This document shows, one piece after another, positions 1 through 7,008 of a DNA stretch of 10,001 nucleotides. Origin of the DNA: Chitinophagaceae bacterium UBA2467 (GTDB lineage Bacteria; Bacteroidota; Bacteroidia; Chitinophagales; Chitinophagaceae); assembly GCA_002342205.1 (NCBI GenBank), contig DDPN01000109.1, positions 1,882-11,882 of the forward strand, given 5' to 3'. Both the position numbers and the translations under genes were made by a program. The notes below the pieces were generated by a model, which was not told where the DNA came from, made no database searches, and worked only from the letters and a program-made list of their open reading frames with translations. Positions within the stretch are counted from its first letter, which is position 1. Each line of letters starts with the position of its first letter.

Positions 1-686
1 CAATGCGGTTTGCGAATTCGATTGATACCATTCAAACGCCTGGTGTTCGTAAAACACCGCTATTGGCGAGTTCTGATCGGGCCCGTGTAATTAGTACCCC
101 TGCGTTGATTTCGCTGAATGAAAACAGTACGTTACCTGAGAATAAATTATTTAATCGGTCTGCCATTCCTTGTGCATTTTTATTGGAGGGCCAACTTTCT
201 TCATTATACAAGAATCGGGTTGTGTCCACTTTCATGGATTCCCTCACTCCTGCTGGTATGTCCTTTATACCGGAAACTGCACAGGGAGCTGTGATTCTGG
301 TGGGCGATGGTGATCTGGTTTTAAATGATTATATCCCTGCTGTCAATGAACAGGGGCAGTACGATCCTCAAGCACCACTGGTTCCTACAGAAATGGGTTG
401 GAATAAATACACGCAGTTTGAGTATCTCACGGGTGGAGACGCAGGTCGTTATTTTATTCCGGTAGCCAATAAAGAATTTTTACTCAATTGTGTAGAATAT
501 CTGGTCAGTAATCCTTCAATTAGTCGGTTAAGAAGTAAAGAAATTACACTGCGATTATTGGATGGTGAAAAAGTAAAAGCATCGCGCGTTCAATGGCAAC
601 TTATAACCCTTTTAGCTCCATTAGTCTTATTGGTGCTTGTTGCGTATGGTGTGCTGTTTTGGAGAAAAAAGCAATTCGCACGTTGA
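1..686 (+). CDS. gldG: GldG-like gliding motility ABC transporter component, C-terminal part (5' truncated)
   Basis: The reading frame is open at the left edge, so the Met at base 3 is probably internal; 227 codons are visible of a protein usually about 550 residues long. The visible part matches the C-terminal half of GldG as I recall it: RFANSIDTI at the start, a 'PVAxLLEGxxxSLYKNR'-like stretch (here AIPCAFLLEGQLSSLYKNR, about residues 54-72), an 'ILVGDGDLVLND' strand (98-109), 'NKEFLLNCVEYL' (156-167), and 'LRSKEITLRLLD' (176-187). One hydrophobic helix (about 200-219) is followed by a basic RKK tail, which suggests a C-terminal membrane anchor with a short cytoplasmic end. In Flavobacterium, GldG works with GldA and GldF as an ABC transporter needed for gliding. 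gldF would be expected just upstream, outside the window. The assignment to GldG is family recognition; motility of this organism is inference. Confidence 0.85.
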   Translation, partial: MRFANSIDTIQTPGVRKTPLLASSDRARVISTPALISLNENSTLPENKLFNRSAIPCAFLLEGQLSSLYKNRVVSTFMDSLTPAGMSFIPETAQGAVILVGDGDLVLNDYIPAVNEQGQYDPQAPLVPTEMGWNKYTQFEYLTGGDAGRYFIPVANKEFLLNCVEYLVSNPSISRLRSKEITLRLLDGEKVKASRVQWQLITLLAPLVLLVLVAYGVLFWRKKQFAR

Positions 687-687
687 G

Positions 688-704
688 GCCCTATCTTTGA
701 GGGC
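688..704 (+). promoter_or_regulatory. Candidate terC promoter (-7 element TATCTTTG inside a small hairpin)
   Basis: TATCTTTG at 692-699 fits the Bacteroidota -7 consensus TAnnTTTG, and the implied start of transcription lies about 11-14 bases before the terC ATG. No clear -33 TTG sits at the usual distance. The element overlaps a short dyad, GCCCT (688-692) and AGGGC (700-704), with a 7-base spacer. No T-run follows, so I read this as a possible promoter rather than a terminator. Confidence 0.35.
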
Positions 705-716
705 TGAAATACAGCT

Positions 717-1682
717 ATGAATATTGATCAAATCAGCTATCTCGTTTTTGGATTGGTGTTGGTGTTAGCCCTTTTCTTTGACTTGGGCTTGATGAGCAAA
801 AAAAACCAGACCATTTCCATTCGTCAGGCATTGAATCAAACGTTTTTTTGGGTTGGACTTGCGCTATTATTTTTTGTTTTTGTCTGGGTTGAAAAAGGAC
901 AACAACTCGCTCTTGAATATTTGAGCGCTTATCTGATGGAATGGAGTTTGAGTATCGATAATATTTTTGTTTTCATATTAATCTTTACTGCTTTTTCAGT
1001 GAAGGAGAAAAACTATGGCCGGGTATTATTAATTGGAATTTTGATGGCGATCGTATTCAGAGTATTGTTTATCTCGGTAGGGGTGGTATTGGTTGAGCGC
1101 TTTCATTGGATATTATATGTATTTGGCATTTTTCTGGTTTATACCGGATTTAAAATGTTTACTGCAAATGAAGAGGAGGAATTTAATCCACAGGATAGCA
1201 AAGTGTATTTATTCTTGAAACGTTTTCTTCCAATAGTTCCGCATGATGGTAATGGAAAATTTATAGTGAGAGAAAATGGTCGTCCGCTTTATACCACTTT
1301 ATTCGTTGTCATTATCATGCTTGCTTCTATTGATATTGTTTTTGCTTTGGACTCCATTCCTGCGGTAATGGGAATATCACGAGACCGTTTTGTTATTTAT
1401 ACTTCTAACATATTTGCAGTGCTGGGGCTCCGGTCTTTATTCTTTTTATTGCGTGGTGCTGTTAGCAAGTTTGATTATTTGCAGCAGGGCATTGCCATTG
1501 TTCTGGTATTTATTGGCGTAAAAATGCTGGGTGAACACTGGATTAATCAATGGATATCCAAATCAGAGCAAGTGGCTGTTTCCTTAGGGGTGATTGCCAT
1601 TTGTATTAGCGGGTCCATTTTTTACTCTCTCTTTATTCAAAAGAAAGGAGTGCCGCCTGATCAATTAGATCAGAGCGTATAA
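717..1682 (+). CDS. TerC/Alx family integral membrane protein
   Basis: This is a 321-residue membrane protein with about nine hydrophobic segments (roughly 5-25, 41-60, 75-95, 102-123, 129-148, 192-212, 226-247, 256-272, 285-307). The family's acidic intramembrane motifs are present: SLSIDNIFV (78-85) with Asp81, and ASIDIVFALDSIPAV (203-217) with Asp206 and Asp212. The cytosolic loop about 150-190 is charged. TerC-family proteins include E. coli Alx and the tellurite-resistance-associated TerC; members have been linked to Mn2+ export and to metalation of secreted proteins. Length and motif order are closest to the single-domain Alx/YgjT type. The ATG at 717 is the first in the frame, 30 bp after gldG, and murF-alr follows after 21 bp, so it probably lies in the same transcript. 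No ter-cluster genes (terZABDE) are nearby, so tellurite resistance should not be assumed. The transported ion cannot be read from the sequence. Confidence 0.9.
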   Translation: MNIDQISYLVFGLVLVLALFFDLGLMSKKNQTISIRQALNQTFFWVGLALLFFVFVWVEKGQQLALEYLSAYLMEWSLSIDNIFVFILIFTAFSVKEKNYGRVLLIGILMAIVFRVLFISVGVVLVERFHWILYVFGIFLVYTGFKMFTANEEEEFNPQDSKVYLFLKRFLPIVPHDGNGKFIVRENGRPLYTTLFVVIIMLASIDIVFALDSIPAVMGISRDRFVIYTSNIFAVLGLRSLFFLLRGAVSKFDYLQQGIAIVLVFIGVKMLGEHWINQWISKSEQVAVSLGVIAICISGSIFYSLFIQKKGVPPDQLDQSV

Positions 1683-1703
1683 GTAATTTAAATCGCAATA
1701 GCA

Positions 1704-4079
1704 GTGTATACGGTTAAAGAGATTGTGAAGATTCTGGGAGTTTCTGCTCCGGTTGTTCATGATCATGCTGTTGAACATTTACTCATTGATAGTCGAAAGG
1801 CTTATGCTCCTACTGTTTCTCTCTTTTTTGCATTGGTGTCATCCCGTAGAAATGGGCATGATTTTATTGGTGAACTCTATCAAAAGGGTGTTCGCAGCTT
1901 TGTGATTACGCAGTCCGTTGACACTGTTAATTACCCTGATGCTAACTTTATTTATGTTTCAAATACGGTTGATGCATTGCAAAAGTTGGCTGCTGTTCAC
2001 CGTTCACGCTTCAGGATTCCTGTAATTGGTATCACCGGAAGTAATGGAAAGACCATCGTAAAAGAATGGCTTTTTCAATTGTTACAGCCTGACTATCGGA
2101 TTGTGCGGAGTCCCAAGAGTTATAATTCGCAAATTGGAGTGCCCTTAAGTGTGTGGCAGATGAAGCCTCATCATCAGTTAGCCATTTTTGAAGCTGGTAT
2201 TTCTCAGCCTGATGAAATGGAGCGATTAGAAAAGGTGATTCAGCCCACATTAGGTGTTTTGACAAATATTGGTACGGCGCATAATGAAGGCTTTCTTTCT
2301 CTAGCTGAAAAAGAAAAAGAAAAACGCAAGCTCTTTCGTTCAGCTCCTTTGGCGCCAGCGCTTCAACTCAATACTGTTACAATTCAAAATGGATTCGCAT
2401 TGTTGCAAGCCTCCGGACCTCTCTTAAAAGAGGGAGGCTCCGTCACTATTCCATTTACGGATGAAGCTTCCATTCAAAATGCATTACGTTGTTGGGAAGT
2501 ATTGCTGGCTCTAGGAATTCCTTTGTCTGTTATTGCTGCACGTATGAAAAAGTTGACAGCAGTGGACATGCGTTTACACCTTAAAAAGGGAATTAATAAT
2601 TGTCAACTTATTAATGACGCCTACAGTGCTGATTTGAGTTCCCTAGAAATCGCACTCACTTTTTTAAAACAGCAGGGTGGTTCACTCAAGCGAACCGTAA
2701 TCCTCTCTGATTTTTTGGAGAGTGGTGAGTCGGATGCGGAGTTGTATGCTCAAATTGCCCAGCTATTACAGCAAATAGCTGTACATCGATTAATAACTAT
2801 CGGACCTCGCATTAGATCTGCATTTTCTAACTTGTCGGGTGGCTGGCAATTAGAACAATATGTGGACACCACTCATTTTATTCAGCAATTTGAAGCACGA
2901 AAATTTCAACAGGAAGTTATTTTGATAAAGGGTGCACGGTCTTTTGCACTGGAGAGCATCGTTCCCTTACTTGAAGAAAAAATTCATGCTACTCGTTTGG
3001 AAATAGATCTTAATGCTGTTGTACATAATCTTAATCAATTTCGTCAGCAATTAAGTGCAGGTACCCGCTTGATGGCTATGGTAAAAGCATTTGCATACGG
3101 AAGTGGCGCTTCAGAGATTGCCCATGTACTGCAATTCCAAGGGGTAGATTATTTTGGGGTTGCGTATGCGGACGAGGGTGTTTCATTGCGACAGGTAGGC
3201 ATTACTAAGCCTATCATGGTAATGAATACGGAAGAGCCCGTCTTTGATGCTATTATTGAGAATCAACTGGAGCCCGTTTTATTTTGTTTCTCGCTTCTCC
3301 AAGCATTTGATTCTTATTTACAACGGCAAGGAATTCAATCCTATCCTGTTCATCTGGAAATTGAAACAGGAATGAATCGGCTTGGATTTTCAGAAAATGA
3401 AATTCCAGCGCTTATCACTTACTTGAGTTCAACATCCAGTTTTTCTATCCAATCTGTTTTTTCTCACTTAGCTGCCAGTGAAGACCCCGCCTCTGATTCA
3501 TTTACATTTCAACAATTTTCAATTTATCAAAATGTAACTGAACAGTTGAGTAGTCAACTTAATTGTTCATTCATAAAACATATTGCTAATTCTGCTGCTG
3601 CCCTTCGCCATCCTTCATTTTCTATGGATATGGTACGCGTTGGGATTGGTTTATATGGAGTGGAGAACTCTATTACTCAATCGGTGCAACCGGCTATAAC
3701 ACTTCGTTCCACCATTGCTCAAGTAAAAAAAGTTTCAGCGGGAAGCTCCATTAGCTATAACCGTAAAACAATACTAGATAGCGATGCTGTTATTGCCACT
3801 GTACGATTAGGTTATGCCGATGGTTACCCGCGTCAGTTGGGTAACGGAGTAGGGCAGGTTGTGGTACGAGGTAAACGTGCACCTATTGTAGGAACTGTTT
3901 GTATGGATATGTTCATGATAGATGTAACCGCCATTGAGAACGTGCACGAAGGCGATGACGTAATCCTATTTGGAAAAGAGTTGCCCGTGCAAGAGATAGC
4001 CAAGTGGGCGGGTACGATCCCTTATGAAATTCTTACAGGAATTTCTCAACGAGTCAAGCGCGTCTATTTTCAAGAGTAA
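1704..4079 (+). CDS. murF-alr: Bifunctional UDP-MurNAc-tripeptide:D-Ala-D-Ala ligase / alanine racemase
   Basis: This 791-residue fusion covers two peptidoglycan precursor steps: making D-Ala and attaching D-Ala-D-Ala to UDP-MurNAc-tripeptide. MurF half (about 1-428): substrate-domain SR motif at 30-31, P-loop GITGSNGKT (109-117), SYNSQIGVPLS (139-149), FEAG with Glu163 (Mg2+), NIGTAHNEGF (188-197), a candidate carbamylated lysine in the EKEKEKRKLF stretch (Lys207 by spacing), and DAYSAD (305-310). Alanine racemase half (about 430-791): PLP lysine Lys461 in MVKAFAYGSG, ETGMNRLGF (554-562), second catalytic base Tyr685 in SISYNRKT, LGYADGYPR (702-710) and CMDM (733-736). The start is GTG. An in-frame TAA at 1689-1691 rules out an upstream ATG, and the N-terminus MYTVKEIVKILG matches homologues. 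Two oddities: the MurF central domain between Phe211 and IPFTDEAS is about 30 residues shorter than in homologues I recall, and the usual Asn of the DxYN motif is Ser308. The fusion is characteristic of Bacteroidota. The gene abuts lspA tail to tail. Confidence 0.95.
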   Translation: MYTVKEIVKILGVSAPVVHDHAVEHLLIDSRKAYAPTVSLFFALVSSRRNGHDFIGELYQKGVRSFVITQSVDTVNYPDANFIYVSNTVDALQKLAAVHRSRFRIPVIGITGSNGKTIVKEWLFQLLQPDYRIVRSPKSYNSQIGVPLSVWQMKPHHQLAIFEAGISQPDEMERLEKVIQPTLGVLTNIGTAHNEGFLSLAEKEKEKRKLFRSAPLAPALQLNTVTIQNGFALLQASGPLLKEGGSVTIPFTDEASIQNALRCWEVLLALGIPLSVIAARMKKLTAVDMRLHLKKGINNCQLINDAYSADLSSLEIALTFLKQQGGSLKRTVILSDFLESGESDAELYAQIAQLLQQIAVHRLITIGPRIRSAFSNLSGGWQLEQYVDTTHFIQQFEARKFQQEVILIKGARSFALESIVPLLEEKIHATRLEIDLNAVVHNLNQFRQQLSAGTRLMAMVKAFAYGSGASEIAHVLQFQGVDYFGVAYADEGVSLRQVGITKPIMVMNTEEPVFDAIIENQLEPVLFCFSLLQAFDSYLQRQGIQSYPVHLEIETGMNRLGFSENEIPALITYLSSTSSFSIQSVFSHLAASEDPASDSFTFQQFSIYQNVTEQLSSQLNCSFIKHIANSAAALRHPSFSMDMVRVGIGLYGVENSITQSVQPAITLRSTIAQVKKVSAGSSISYNRKTILDSDAVIATVRLGYADGYPRQLGNGVGQVVVRGKRAPIVGTVCMDMFMIDVTAIENVHEGDDVILFGKELPVQEIAKWAGTIPYEILTGISQRVKRVYFQE

Positions 4080-4082
4080 TTA
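4077..4082. other. Abutting convergent stop codons (TAATTA)
   Basis: The TAA of murF-alr (4077-4079) and the reverse-strand TAA of lspA (4080-4082) touch with no intervening base, forming the palindrome TAATTA. There is no intergenic room for a terminator, so each transcript must end inside, or run through, the opposite gene. Confidence 0.95.
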
Positions 4083-4781
4083 AAAAATCTGTGTTTGATC
4101 CGACACATGAGTGTTGGTTGTGCCTGTAACGGGCGGGGTTGTTTCTTCTTTTTTCACCAGTTTTTGTTGAAAAAGAAATAAAGTAATCACCCCCACTGAT
4201 ATGGATGCATCCGCAATATTGAAAATGGGACTGAAAAATTCAAAAGAGTCACCTCCAATAATAGGCAACCAGCTTGGAAAGTTTCCTTGTACGATAGGGA
4301 AGTAGAGCATATCTACCACGCTTCCATGTAAAAAAGCTCCATATCCTTTTTCACCCAGTTGGGCTACACCTGTGTAGCCAATATAATCATGTAAAATGGT
4401 GCTATAGTGAAGTCCTTTGTCAAAAATCATTCCGTAAAAAAGACTATCAATCAAATTACCTGCTGCACCAGCATAAATAAGTGCAGCACAAATCAAAAAG
4501 CCCATGGAGTATTTTTCACGAATGAATTTTCCGATATACCAGGTTCCGATTAACACTGCACACAAACGAAAAAGGGTTAGAATGACCTTACCCATTTCAT
4601 TTCCAAATTTCCAGCCCCACGCCATACCAGGGTTTTCGATAAAATGCAAACGAAACCAATTCCACCCAAATACACGTAAAACCTCACCGGTTGGATGATT
4701 TAGTTTAATCCAAAACTTCAATCCCTGATCAGCCAATAAAATCAGCAGGATGAGACCTATGACAGTTGTTTTTCTTGACAT
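4080..4781 (-). CDS. lspA: Lipoprotein signal peptidase (signal peptidase II), long Bacteroidota form
   Basis: LspA is the inner-membrane aspartyl protease that cleaves the signal peptide of lipidated prolipoproteins. The 233-residue product has four hydrophobic segments (about 6-22, 64-83, 92-112, 190-206). Family motifs: ADQGLKFWIK (17-26) with conserved Asp18, ENPGMAWGW (49-57) matching the NxGAAFG block, AGNLIDS (107-113) with catalytic Asp112, and FNIADASIS (187-195) with catalytic Asp191. The serine after Asp112 replaces the Arg of the GNxxDR motif seen in proteobacterial enzymes. It is much longer than E. coli LspA (164 residues) because of a 120-186 loop (including HGSVVDMLYFPI) and a Thr-rich hydrophilic tail (about 211-233); the loop agrees with other Bacteroidota forms I recall. 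The ATG at 4781 lies 2 bp after the fumC stop, so it is probably translated from the gltX-fumC transcript as its last gene. Confidence 0.95.
   Translation of the reverse strand: MSRKTTVIGLILLILLADQGLKFWIKLNHPTGEVLRVFGWNWFRLHFIENPGMAWGWKFGNEMGKVILTLFRLCAVLIGTWYIGKFIREKYSMGFLICAALIYAGAAGNLIDSLFYGMIFDKGLHYSTILHDYIGYTGVAQLGEKGYGAFLHGSVVDMLYFPIVQGNFPSWLPIIGGDSFEFFSPIFNIADASISVGVITLFLFQQKLVKKEETTPPVTGTTNTHVSDQTQIF
4100..4117 (-). terminator. Weak hairpin near the 3' end of lspA, possible terminator element
   Basis: Bases 4100-4106 (CCGACAC) and 4111-4117 (GTGTTGG) can form a 7-bp stem with one G-T wobble and a 4-base loop. On the reverse strand a run of six T follows, but about 12 bases after the stem, at the lspA stop. 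That spacing is poor for a standard intrinsic terminator, so the call is tentative. Confidence 0.2.
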
Positions 4782-4783
4782 GA

Positions 4784-6184
4784 TTATCCGAGCTTTCCAA
4801 CCATTTTTTCAGGACGTACCCATTCGTCAAATTGTTCGGCAGTAACATATCCTAATTGTATGGCCATTTCTTTTAAAGTGGTTCCTTGTTTATGTGCTTT
4901 CTGGGCAATTTCTGCAGCTTTATAATAGCCAATTTTTGTATTGAGTGCAGTTACCAGCATGAGTGAATTGTCTACGTGCTTTTTGATATTCGCATGAATA
5001 GGTTCAATTCCTATGGCACATTTATCATTGAAAGAAACACAACCATCTCCAATTAATCGGGCGCTATGTAAAAAGTTATAGATCATGACAGGCTTAAACA
5101 CATTGAGTTCAAAATGCCCTGAAGCGCCTCCTACATTGATGGCTACATCATTTCCTAATACTTGCGCTGCAATCATGGTGAGCGCTTCGCATTGTGTGGG
5201 GTTTACTTTTCCTGGCATGATGGAAGAACCAGGTTCATTATCTGGAATAAATAACTCGCCAATACCACTGCGGGGACCCGAAGAGAGCATGCGAATATCA
5301 TTGGCAATTTTCATTAGGCTTACCGCAACTGTTTTTAATGCACCATGTGCTTCTACAATGGCATCATGTGCAGCTAATGCTTCAAATTTATTGGCAGCTG
5401 TTTTGAAAGGAAGGCCTGTTAATTGTGCAATATGCTTGGCTACGTTTTTATCATAGTCCTTGGGAGTATTGATTCCTGTTCCAACAGCGGTACCTCCCAG
5501 TGCTAATTCACGTAAATGCTCGAGTGAGTTTTTAATAGCTTTTAAGCCATGATCGAGTTGCGATACATAGCCACTGAACTCTTGTCCTACTGTCAAAGGT
5601 GTCGCATCCATGAAATGGGTACGTCCTATTTTGACAACCTTCATAAACTGCTTACTTTTTTTAGCAAGTGTATCTCTGAGTTTTTTAATTCCAGGAATTG
5701 TTGTTTCTACTAAAATGGTGTAAGCAGCAATATGCATTGCTGTAGGAAAAGTATCATTAGAAGATTGTGATTTGTTTACATCATCATTCGGATGCAAAAA
5801 CTTTTCTTTATCGGTTAGCTTTCCACCTTTGAGCACATGTCCTCGATAGGCAATCACTTCGTTGACATTCATATTGCTCTGCGTTCCGCTTCCTGTTTGC
5901 CAAACAACCAATGGAAAGTAGTCATCTAATTTTCCTTGCAAAATTTCATCGCACACTTTGCCAATTAAACTGGCTTTGTTTGCGGGTAACACACCTGCTT
6001 CCTTATTTGTAAGGGCAGCAGCTTTTTTCAGCTGTGCAAAAGCCCGGATAATTTCTTTGGGCATTTTATTGATGTCCTGTGCAATTCTAAAATTGTCTAT
6101 ACTGCGTTGGGTTTGTGCACCATAATAGGCATGCAGAGGGACTTTTACTTCCCCCATGGTGTCTTTTTCAATTCTGTATTCCAT
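4784..6184 (-). CDS. fumC: Class II fumarate hydratase (fumarase C)
   Basis: This enzyme reversibly hydrates fumarate to L-malate in the TCA cycle; class II enzymes are iron-independent cytosolic homotetramers. The 466-residue length matches E. coli FumC (467). Conserved blocks: [14 protein letters not shown] (97-110), [11 protein letters not shown] (141-151), [12 protein letters not shown] (187-198) with catalytic His190, and the superfamily signature [15 protein letters not shown] (319-333) with the catalytic-loop serine. The Gly in '[11 protein letters not shown]' and the TQCE ending favour fumarase over aspartase. The ATG at 6184 matches the family N-terminus ([16 protein letters not shown]). 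It lies 27 bp downstream of the enoyl-CoA hydratase stop and 2 bp upstream of lspA. A TAnnTTTG-like element in the 27-bp gap could give it its own promoter. No truncation or missing catalytic residue is visible. Confidence 0.97.
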   Translation of the reverse strand: MEYRIEKDTMGEVKVPLHAYYGAQTQRSIDNFRIAQDINKMPKEIIRAFAQLKKAAALTNKEAGVLPANKASLIGKVCDEILQGKLDDYFPLVVWQTGSGTQSNMNVNEVIAYRGHVLKGGKLTDKEKFLHPNDDVNKSQSSNDTFPTAMHIAAYTILVETTIPGIKKLRDTLAKKSKQFMKVVKIGRTHFMDATPLTVGQEFSGYVSQLDHGLKAIKNSLEHLRELALGGTAVGTGINTPKDYDKNVAKHIAQLTGLPFKTAANKFEALAAHDAIVEAHGALKTVAVSLMKIANDIRMLSSGPRSGIGELFIPDNEPGSSIMPGKVNPTQCEALTMIAAQVLGNDVAINVGGASGHFELNVFKPVMIYNFLHSARLIGDGCVSFNDKCAIGIEPIHANIKKHVDNSLMLVTALNTKIGYYKAAEIAQKAHKQGTTLKEMAIQLGYVTAEQFDEWVRPEKMVGKLG

Positions 6185-6206
6185 GCTGGTTGGATTATTT
6201 GCCCTG

Positions 6207-6214
6207 CAAAGTTA
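6207..6214 (-). promoter_or_regulatory. Candidate internal promoter for fumC-lspA (-7 element TAACTTTG)
   Basis: On the reverse strand TAACTTTG fits the Bacteroidota -7 consensus TAnnTTTG. Its first three bases are the TAA stop codon of the enoyl-CoA hydratase. Transcription would begin roughly 16-19 bases before the fumC ATG. I see no good -33 TTG at the expected spacing, so this is only a candidate. Confidence 0.35.
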
Positions 6215-6997
6215 GTTGAACTTCGGCTTTCTTTTTTCCAGAAAAGCTGTTACGCCCTCTTGCATTTCTGCTGATCCAAAACAATCACCAAATAAACGGA
6301 CCTCTTCGGTATAACCGTTTTTGGTCTTGTCAAAACAAGCTTCAACCGCCTCTATGACTCGGGCAACTGCTTGTGGCCCTTTTGAAAGGATCGTCTGCAA
6401 TAGTTTCTTACTCTCTTCTAGTAATTTCTCAGCGGCTACTACTTGATTAACCAGTCCCCATTGGAGGGCACCTGTTGCATCCAACATATTTCCACTCATC
6501 ATCAATTCAAGTGCTTTTCCTCTTCCAACCAGCTGCGTCAACCGCTGTGTTCCGCCATAGCCGGGTATGAGTCCCAAATTAACTTCGGGTTGTCCAAATT
6601 TTGCCTGCTCTGTTGCAATTCGTATATGACAAGCCATGGCTAATTCACAACCGCCTCCTAGTGCAAAACCATTTACTGCTGCAATCACGGGCTTGGTACT
6701 TTTTTCGATATGCTCAAAAATCCGTTGTCCACGTGCAGCCATCTCCATAGCAATTGATTTGTCGATTCCTTTAAATTCACTTATGTCTGCGCCAGCTACA
6801 AATGCTTTTTCCCCACTGCCAGTAATGATGACACCTTTAACAGCCGCATCTATTTTAATTTGAGCAAAAGCGTGTTCAAGTTCTTCCAACACTGTTTTGT
6901 TCAATGCATTCATTTTGTCAGGCCGGTTGATAGTTACAATCAAAATACCTTCTTCCAGCTGTCCCACTAGTGTTTGATAGCTACCCCAGTTATTCAT
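6212..6997 (-). CDS. Enoyl-CoA hydratase/isomerase (crotonase) family protein
   Basis: This is a 261-residue crotonase-fold enzyme, the usual length for the family, which generally hydrates trans-2-enoyl-CoA thioesters. Visible features: IVTINRPDKMNALN (about 20-33), the oxyanion-hole block FVAGADISEF (66-75), GGGCELAMACHIRIA (114-128) with Glu118, and FGQPEVNLGLIPGYGGTQRL (134-153) with Glu138. The two glutamates match the catalytic pair of rat crotonase (Glu144/Glu164) in context and in their 20-residue spacing, so a true hydratase is plausible. The frame extends upstream to an ATG at 7033, but that start would overlap the preceding gene by 25 bases and add a non-conserved N-terminus. The ATG at 6997, 11 bp after the upstream stop, gives the family-typical beginning. 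The exact acyl-CoA substrate cannot be told. Its place beside a B12-dependent mutase subunit suggests branched-chain amino acid, fatty acid or propionate metabolism. Confidence 0.9.
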   Translation of the reverse strand: MNNWGSYQTLVGQLEEGILIVTINRPDKMNALNKTVLEELEHAFAQIKIDAAVKGVIITGSGEKAFVAGADISEFKGIDKSIAMEMAARGQRIFEHIEKSTKPVIAAVNGFALGGGCELAMACHIRIATEQAKFGQPEVNLGLIPGYGGTQRLTQLVGRGKALELMMSGNMLDATGALQWGLVNQVVAAEKLLEESKKLLQTILSKGPQAVARVIEAVEACFDKTKNGYTEEVRLFGDCFGSAEMQEGVTAFLEKRKPKFN

Positions 6998-7008
6998 ATT
7001 TATGATTT

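Noticed and set aside
687..716. Metal- or pH-sensing leader (yybP-ykoY type) before the TerC gene
   Set aside because: Only 30 bp separate it from gldG, far too short for that riboswitch.
717..1682. Tellurite resistance determinant
   Set aside because: Only the TerC-family membrane protein is present; no terZ/A/B/D/E genes are nearby and the family is broad.
2418..2437. 8-bp hairpin (with two G-T wobbles) inside murF-alr
   Set aside because: There is no T-run and it sits mid-gene, so it is not a terminator; I mention it only as a possible footprint in the shortened MurF region.
3084..3113. Deviant alanine racemase PLP motif (AFAYGSG in place of ANAYGHG)
   Set aside because: The catalytic lysine is kept, and Bacteroidota fusions I recall also vary here (for example ASAYGAG), so this is not evidence of lost activity.
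5085..5456. Forward-strand open frame of 123 codons inside fumC
   Set aside because: It is a shadow of a strongly conserved reverse-strand gene, with no family features. The same applies to the other short opposite-strand frames inside gltX, the hydratase, the B12 subunit, lspA, murF-alr and the deacetylase.
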